Source: an uncultured Senegalimassilia sp. (GTDB lineage Bacteria > Actinomycetota > Coriobacteriia > Coriobacteriales > Eggerthellaceae). From it: DNA of 18,527 bases. Numbering within the stretch: position 1 is the stretch's first letter; each line of letters begins with the position of its first letter. The stretch spans positions 1 through 18,527 of the forward strand of contig CALEWN010000273.1 in assembly GCA_937925385.1 (NCBI GenBank). The letters run 5' to 3'. This document shows, in pieces, positions 14,650 through 18,527 of this stretch. The position numbers and the translations under genes were made by a program. The notes beneath the pieces were generated by a model that saw only the letters and a program-made list of their open reading frames with translations, did no database searches and was not told where the DNA came from.

Positions 14650-15441
14650 GTGTCGTATCGCGTTCGCACCGACAGCTTCGAAGGGCCGTTCGATCTGCTG
14701 TTGTGCCTGGTCAGCCGCCAGAAGGTTGACATCGGCGCCATCAATATCACGCAGATCGCCGACCAGTACCTGGCCGAAGTGGGCCGCATGCAGAATCTTG
14801 ACCTGGACGTCGCCAGCGATTTTTTGCTGGTAGCCAGCACGCTGCTGGAGATCAAGGCGCAAAGCCTGCTGCCGCGCGAGCATATCGAGGTAGAGGACGA
14901 CATCGCCGAGCTGGCGCCCTCCGAGGCGCGCGACATGCTGGTGGAGCGCCTGCTGGAGTACAAGCAGTACAAGAACGCCGCCGCGGCGCTGCATGCGCGG
15001 TTCGTCGCCGAGGGTCGCATGCATCCGCGTCCGTTCGGTCCTGAGGCGTGCTTCCTGAACCTTATGCCCGACTTCCTGCGCGACGTGTCGCTTGACTCGC
15101 TTGCGCTGCTTGCCGCCCGCGCGCTGGCGCGCCGCGAGGTGTTCTTGCTGGAAAGCGAGCACATCGCCGCGAAGCCCATCCCGGTGGAGGTGCACGTGCG
15201 CGCCATCCATCAGCGCATCCGCAATCTCAAGCAGCTGCGCTTCTCGCAGTTGATCGCCGAAGATGCCCCCACGCCGCTGGTGGTGGTCACGTTCCTGGCG
15301 GTGCTCGAGCTGTACAAGCGCTCCATGGTGCGCGTGGAGCAAAGCCAGCTGTTCGGCGATATCGACATCGAGTACATTGAGGGCTCGGGCGAGCTTTTGC
15401 TGGATGGCGACGACGCGCTGACGTCGGTTGGGGAGGAATAG
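14650..15441 (+). CDS. scpA: Segregation and condensation protein A (kleisin)
   Basis: A 263-aa kleisin that bridges the heads of SMC and binds an ScpB dimer to form the bacterial condensin. The N terminus (FEGPFDLLLCLVSRQKVDIG) and the following ITQIADQYL helix are diagnostic, as are the SLLPRE segment (about 76-81) and the C-terminal winged-helix part containing VVVTFLAVLELYK. It starts with GTG at 14650, preceded by a G-rich ribosome-binding site. Its TAG is immediately followed by the scpB ATG, and the scpB Shine-Dalgarno (GGGGAGGA) lies within the last codons of scpA, so the two are translationally coupled. Confidence 0.96.
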   Translation: MSYRVRTDSFEGPFDLLLCLVSRQKVDIGAINITQIADQYLAEVGRMQNLDLDVASDFLLVASTLLEIKAQSLLPREHIEVEDDIAELAPSEARDMLVERLLEYKQYKNAAAALHARFVAEGRMHPRPFGPEACFLNLMPDFLRDVSLDSLALLAARALARREVFLLESEHIAAKPIPVEVHVRAIHQRIRNLKQLRFSQLIAEDAPTPLVVVTFLAVLELYKRSMVRVEQSQLFGDIDIEYIEGSGELLLDGDDALTSVGEE

Positions 15442-16401
15442 ATGTTCGAAGGACTTGATCAGGCGCAGCTGAGCGGCGCTATAGAGGCCATGCTGTTCGT
15501 CACCGACGAGCCGGTCGGCGTCATCGAGCTGGCAGATATGCTGGAGACCGACCCGAAGCTGGTCGAGCAGGCGCTGGTGGACCTGCGCGAGAAGCTGGAG
15601 CGCGAACAGCGCGGCATCCAGCTGCGCGAGGTGGCCGGCGGCTGGCGGCTGTACACGCACCCGGCGTACCATGACCTGGTGGAGAAGTACGTGCTGTCGT
15701 GGGACACGCGCAAACTCTCGCAGGCGGCTATGGAAACGCTCGCCATCGTGGCTTACCTGCAGCCCTGCACGCGCGCCGGCGTTGCCAGCGTGCGCGGCGT
15801 GAACTCCGACAGCTCCATAAACTCCCTGGTGGAGAAGGGTTTGATCCGCGAAGCGGGGCAGGCAGACGCGCCGGGCAACCCCATGCTGTACGCCACCACG
15901 CGCGGCTTCCTGGAGAAGTTCGGGCGGCGTTCGGTGAGCGATCTTCCCAACTTGGACGAGTTTGCGCCCGACGATGCCACGCGTCAGCTCATCCGCGAGC
16001 GTCTGAGCGCGGGCGGACAGGAGGCGCGTGTGGTGCCCGAGGCGCAGATGTCGGATGGGGAAGCGGGCGATCCGCTCGACGGCCTACAGTTCGATTTCGA
16101 GGACGAAGGCGCTGGCGGTGCATTGACCTCGCAGCAGGGTTCGGGCGGCGCGGGTGCCGGCGGCGAAGCTCGCGCGTCTCGGCAGGCGGCTCCGGAGCGC
16201 GTTGCGGCGGACGGGCAGCTGGCGTTTTCCGCTGACGACCCGGTGCCCGACGAGTCGGACTCGCAGGCCACGTTCCCGGCCGGCGACGGCCCGGCAAGCA
16301 GCGCCGCGCAGCAGATGCTCGCCGACGCCATGGTGCAAAGCTTCGGGCTGGTGGAGAAGATCGACTTCGACAACCTGAGGTTCGAAACCGACGACGAGTA
16401 A
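15442..16401 (+). CDS. scpB: Segregation and condensation protein B with long acidic tail
   Basis: ScpB dimers bind the middle of ScpA and regulate SMC activity. Residues 1-190 contain the two winged-helix domains; IEAMLFVTDEPV and LSQAAMETLAIVAYLQPCTRAGVASVRGV are typical. The family usually ends near 170-200 residues; here the protein reaches 319. The extra 125 or so residues are rich in Asp, Glu, Gly, Ala, Ser and Gln and look disordered, ending in a short acidic, more ordered segment (about 295-319, FGLVEKIDFDNLRFE). The gene directly abuts scpA. Confidence 0.95.
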   Translation: MFEGLDQAQLSGAIEAMLFVTDEPVGVIELADMLETDPKLVEQALVDLREKLEREQRGIQLREVAGGWRLYTHPAYHDLVEKYVLSWDTRKLSQAAMETLAIVAYLQPCTRAGVASVRGVNSDSSINSLVEKGLIREAGQADAPGNPMLYATTRGFLEKFGRRSVSDLPNLDEFAPDDATRQLIRERLSAGGQEARVVPEAQMSDGEAGDPLDGLQFDFEDEGAGGALTSQQGSGGAGAGGEARASRQAAPERVAADGQLAFSADDPVPDESDSQATFPAGDGPASSAAQQMLADAMVQSFGLVEKIDFDNLRFETDDE

Positions 16402-16443
16402 CCGTTTCCCCGCCCGCTACGACCGACCTGTGATGGGAGAATC

Positions 16444-17325
16444 ATGACCAGGCAACTCAAACCCAATCAAACGCAGCCCGAGGAGCGCCTTGTGCCCATG
16501 CGCCTGCAGAAGTTCCTGGCGCGCGCCGGCGCGGCAAGTCGTCGCGGGTCGGAGAACCTCATGACGGCCGGGCGCGTGACGGTGAACGGCCGGGTGGTCA
16601 CCGAGCTGGGAAGCAAGGTTGACCCGCTGGTCGACCAGGTTGCCGTCGACGGCGTGCCCGTGCGCCTGGAGGGCGGGCCCGTCACCATCATGCTGCACAA
16701 ACCCGCCGGCTATGTGACCACCATGTCCGATCCGCAGGGCCGTCCCACGGTGGCCGAGCTTGTGCCCACCGACCGCTTCCCCGGGTTGTTCCCCATCGGG
16801 CGTTTGGACTTCGACACCACGGGACTGTTGCTGTTCAGCACCGACGGCGAGCTGGGAAACGGCCTTTTGCATCCGCGTCATCACGTGGAGAAGCGTTATC
16901 TTGCGTTGGTCAACGGCAAGCCCACGCCCGAGCAGCTGGCTCAGCTTGAACAGGGCATCCAGCTTGACGACGGCATGACCGCGCCCGCGAAGGCCGCGCT
17001 GGTGGAGGGTGCGGAAGCGAAGCGCGCGCTGTCCATGCTAGAGGTGCCGCCCGCCGTGCCCGACCACGAGCCCAACGGCAGCGTGCCCAGCCCGCAACGC
17101 GCCGCCATCCTGCGCAAGCGCTCCCAGCAGCGCGCCGTGGTGCGCGTAGTGCTACGAGAGGGGAGGAAGCGCCAGGTCAAGCGTATGCTGTCAGCCATCA
17201 AGCACGGCGTTTTGGCGCTGCACCGCGACAGCTTCGGCCCCATCGAACTAGGCGACCTGCCCCGCGGCCAGTGGCGCGAGCTCACCCCCGAAGAGGTAGC
17301 GGCGCTGCACGCGTCTATTAAGTAG
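16444..17325 (+). CDS. RluB/RsuA-family 23S rRNA pseudouridine synthase
   Basis: A 293-aa protein with an N-terminal S4 RNA-binding domain (about 19-66, MRLQKFLARAGAASRRGSE) and a pseudouridine synthase domain. The motif GRLDFDTTGLLL holds the catalytic Asp122, and the C-terminal GRKRQVKRML with an HRDSFGPI stretch is typical of the RsuA/RluB group. It would isomerise a uridine in rRNA. In the scpB neighbourhood the gene is normally rluB, but RsuA, RluB, RluE and RluF cannot be told apart reliably by eye. About 25 residues near 200-225 form an insert rich in Pro and charged residues. Start: ATG 16444 with GGGAG four nt upstream; ATG 16498, with GAGGAG upstream, would begin at the S4 domain and is a fair alternative. 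It lies 42 nt after scpB. Confidence 0.93.
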   Translation: MTRQLKPNQTQPEERLVPMRLQKFLARAGAASRRGSENLMTAGRVTVNGRVVTELGSKVDPLVDQVAVDGVPVRLEGGPVTIMLHKPAGYVTTMSDPQGRPTVAELVPTDRFPGLFPIGRLDFDTTGLLLFSTDGELGNGLLHPRHHVEKRYLALVNGKPTPEQLAQLEQGIQLDDGMTAPAKAALVEGAEAKRALSMLEVPPAVPDHEPNGSVPSPQRAAILRKRSQQRAVVRVVLREGRKRQVKRMLSAIKHGVLALHRDSFGPIELGDLPRGQWRELTPEEVAALHASIK

Positions 17326-17375
17326 TGGGGCGCGAGCCGGGAGCGCAGGGTGAATAGGTGACGCACGCGTGAGCA

Positions 17376-17443
17376 GGGGACGGGGTGCGTTCGCGATGGC
17401 TCTTCGGGAAATGAGCGGGCAGCCGCGAACGCATTCCGTCCCC
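17376..17443. repeat. REP-like palindrome with 20-nt arms
   Basis: Arm one (17376-17395, GGGGACGGGGTGCGTTCGCG) pairs with arm two (17424-17443) over all 20 positions if two G-U pairs are allowed. A 28-nt apical region separates them. The flanks (GGTGAC near 17358 and TGTGACC near 17456) extend the imperfect symmetry. The GGGGACGG core resembles palindromes linked to REP-associated tyrosine transposases; none is in the window. The 346-bp gap 17326-17671 holds this element, a TATAAT and a leader, and no gene that I can support. Confidence 0.65.
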
Positions 17444-17509
17444 CGTTCGCGTTCATGTGACCCTCGTGCTTGCGCGGAGGCGGCGGGATGTGCGCCGCCG
17501 GGAAACGGC

Positions 17510-17515
17510 TATAAT
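17510..17515 (+). promoter_or_regulatory. -10 box upstream of tyrA
   Basis: A perfect TATAAT with no recognisable -35 at the right distance. If used, it gives a leader of about 150 nt before tyrA. I could not identify a leader peptide rich in Tyr or Phe, or a T-box, in that leader. Confidence 0.35.
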
Positions 17516-17671
17516 GGTCACCCGGGTAAACAGCTGGTGTTTGCGAACTCGGCGTTTCGCCTTGTCGCGGGCCTTCTTCGACCTGCGCGGCGGTTTCGCG
17601 CTTGCCGATGCGATGCCGGCTTGCCCGCAACGTCCTATCCTAGATCGGATCCGGAAGGTCTGCATCGCCTT

Positions 17672-18527
17672 ATGGCACAAACAATCGATCAAGCGAAAAC
17701 CGGCGGCTTCGAACGCGTAGCCGTCATCGGCTTCGGCCTCATCGGCGCCAGTTTCGCCGCCGCATTGCGCGGGGCGAACCCTTCGGCGCAGGTCATGGCC
17801 GTCGACACCGACCTGGCCACCCGCGTCGAGGCCGTCAACAGAGGCTGGGCCACCGCTACCGCCGCCCCCGATGCCGCGGAGTTCCGCGCGTTCATCGAAG
17901 ATGGCTGCGACCTGGTGGTTTTGGCCACGCCCGTCAGCGTGGTGGAAGGCTATTTGAAGGACCTGGCCGAGTGGGGCTATCGAGGTATCATCACCGATAC
18001 CGCCTCCACGAAGGGCCGTATCATCGAAATGGCAGCTCGCAGGCTTCCATATCCGCAGAACTTCGTTCCCGGCCACCCCATGGCCGGTTCCGAGAAGAAC
18101 GGCATCTCGGGCGCCCGCGCGGACCTGTTCAAGGGCGCGTATTGGATTTTGTGCCCCGATGCCGATACGCCGGCGGAGCATTTCACGCGCCTGCACGAGC
18201 TGATCACCGGCATCGGCGCGCGCGTGATCAGCCTGCCGCGCGAGCAGCACGACGCGGCGGTTGCCGTGGTCAGCCACGTTCCGCATTTCACCGCAAGCTC
18301 GCTTGTGCAGCTTGCGGTGCGTCACGCCAAGGGCCAGGATTCGCTCATGCGCCTGGCAGCGGGCGGGTTCAAGGATTCCACGCGCATCGCGGCCGGCTCG
18401 CCCGAGCTGTGGTGCGGCATCGCCTTCGACAACAAAGACGCGCTTTTGGGTGGTTTGCGCGAGATGCAGGGCATCATCGGGCAGTTCGCCGACGCGCTTG
18501 AAGCGGGCGATCGCGCAACGCTGACCC
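17672..18527 (+). CDS. tyrA: Prephenate dehydrogenase, 3' end outside the window
   Basis: The frame is open from ATG 17672 to the window edge, 285 codons with no stop, so the C terminus is missing. The enzyme oxidatively decarboxylates prephenate to 4-hydroxyphenylpyruvate using NAD(P)+ in tyrosine synthesis. The nucleotide-binding motif VIGFGLIGASFAAAL lies at about 18-32. DLVVLATPVSVV follows at about 86-97, then ITDTASTKG (about 110-118). The prephenate-binding region FVPGHPMAGSEKNG spans about 136-149, and SHVPHF, with a conserved histidine, is near 203-208. A possible Shine-Dalgarno (GGAAGG) is 13 nt upstream, somewhat far. No chorismate mutase domain is visible at the N terminus. Confidence 0.95.
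   Translation, partial: MAQTIDQAKTGGFERVAVIGFGLIGASFAAALRGANPSAQVMAVDTDLATRVEAVNRGWATATAAPDAAEFRAFIEDGCDLVVLATPVSVVEGYLKDLAEWGYRGIITDTASTKGRIIEMAARRLPYPQNFVPGHPMAGSEKNGISGARADLFKGAYWILCPDADTPAEHFTRLHELITGIGARVISLPREQHDAAVAVVSHVPHFTASSLVQLAVRHAKGQDSLMRLAAGGFKDSTRIAAGSPELWCGIAFDNKDALLGGLREMQGIIGQFADALEAGDRATLT

Noticed and set aside
13903..15672. 589-codon open frame on the - strand opposite the site-2 protease and scpA
   Set aside because: It covers three well-recognised + strand features with diagnostic motifs. Its product is His/Gln/Leu/Val-rich, as expected for antisense of GC-rich coding sequence, and resembles no protein.
17457..17720. 87-codon + strand frame upstream of tyrA as a leader peptide gene
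   Set aside because: It begins before the likely promoter, is Arg-rich, has no ribosome-binding site of note and overlaps tyrA in another frame.

Overview
The window is GC-rich, gene-dense bacterial chromosome. Several things together point to an anaerobic actinobacterium of the Coriobacteriia, most likely Eggerthellaceae: high G+C, the site-2 protease/scpA/scpB/pseudouridine synthase/tyrA neighbourhood, de novo NAD synthesis genes under a NiaR-type repressor, and many small Ala/Gly-rich membrane proteins. That placement is inferred from gene content and composition; there is no rRNA or marker comparison behind it.

Left part (1-3840, + strand): the 3' end of a polytopic membrane protein gene; a non-coding stretch with two hairpins; a tRNA-Asn(GUU) gene with its own promoter and a strong intrinsic terminator; a 691-aa ABC-F ATPase; and trmL, a tRNA wobble-base 2'-O-methyltransferase. 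This part is largely about translation.

Middle left (3880-8008, + strand): a three-gene unit joined by short overlaps or shared ribosome-binding sites. It encodes a single-pass membrane protein with a long Gly/Ser tether and an outer helical domain, a Ser/Thr-kinase-like protein with four C-terminal membrane segments and an atypical catalytic loop, and a protein ending in an FHA-like domain whose key Arg residues appear to be replaced. I know of no named system with this layout, and it is the best candidate here for an undescribed signalling module.

Middle right (8013-12312, - strand): a complete quinolinate route to NAD in the order nadA-nadB-nadC, followed 2 nt later by its likely repressor gene niaR. 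A 32-bp palindrome upstream of nadA contains promoter-like hexamers on both strands and is the obvious candidate operator. NadB lacks the usual C-terminal domain. The nadB-nadC spacer continues open in the nadB frame past the TGA and carries thirteen 12-bp units encoding xxQT/xxQN tetrapeptides. Four copies of the same unit sit inside niaR in the same coding phase.

Right part (12600-18527, + strand): serC, divergent from nadA, with a hairpin-rich leader and paired hairpins after its stop; then a probably leaderless site-2 protease gene, scpA and scpB (chromosome condensation with SMC), a large-subunit-type rRNA pseudouridine synthase, a REP-like palindrome, and the start of a prephenate dehydrogenase gene that runs off the window.
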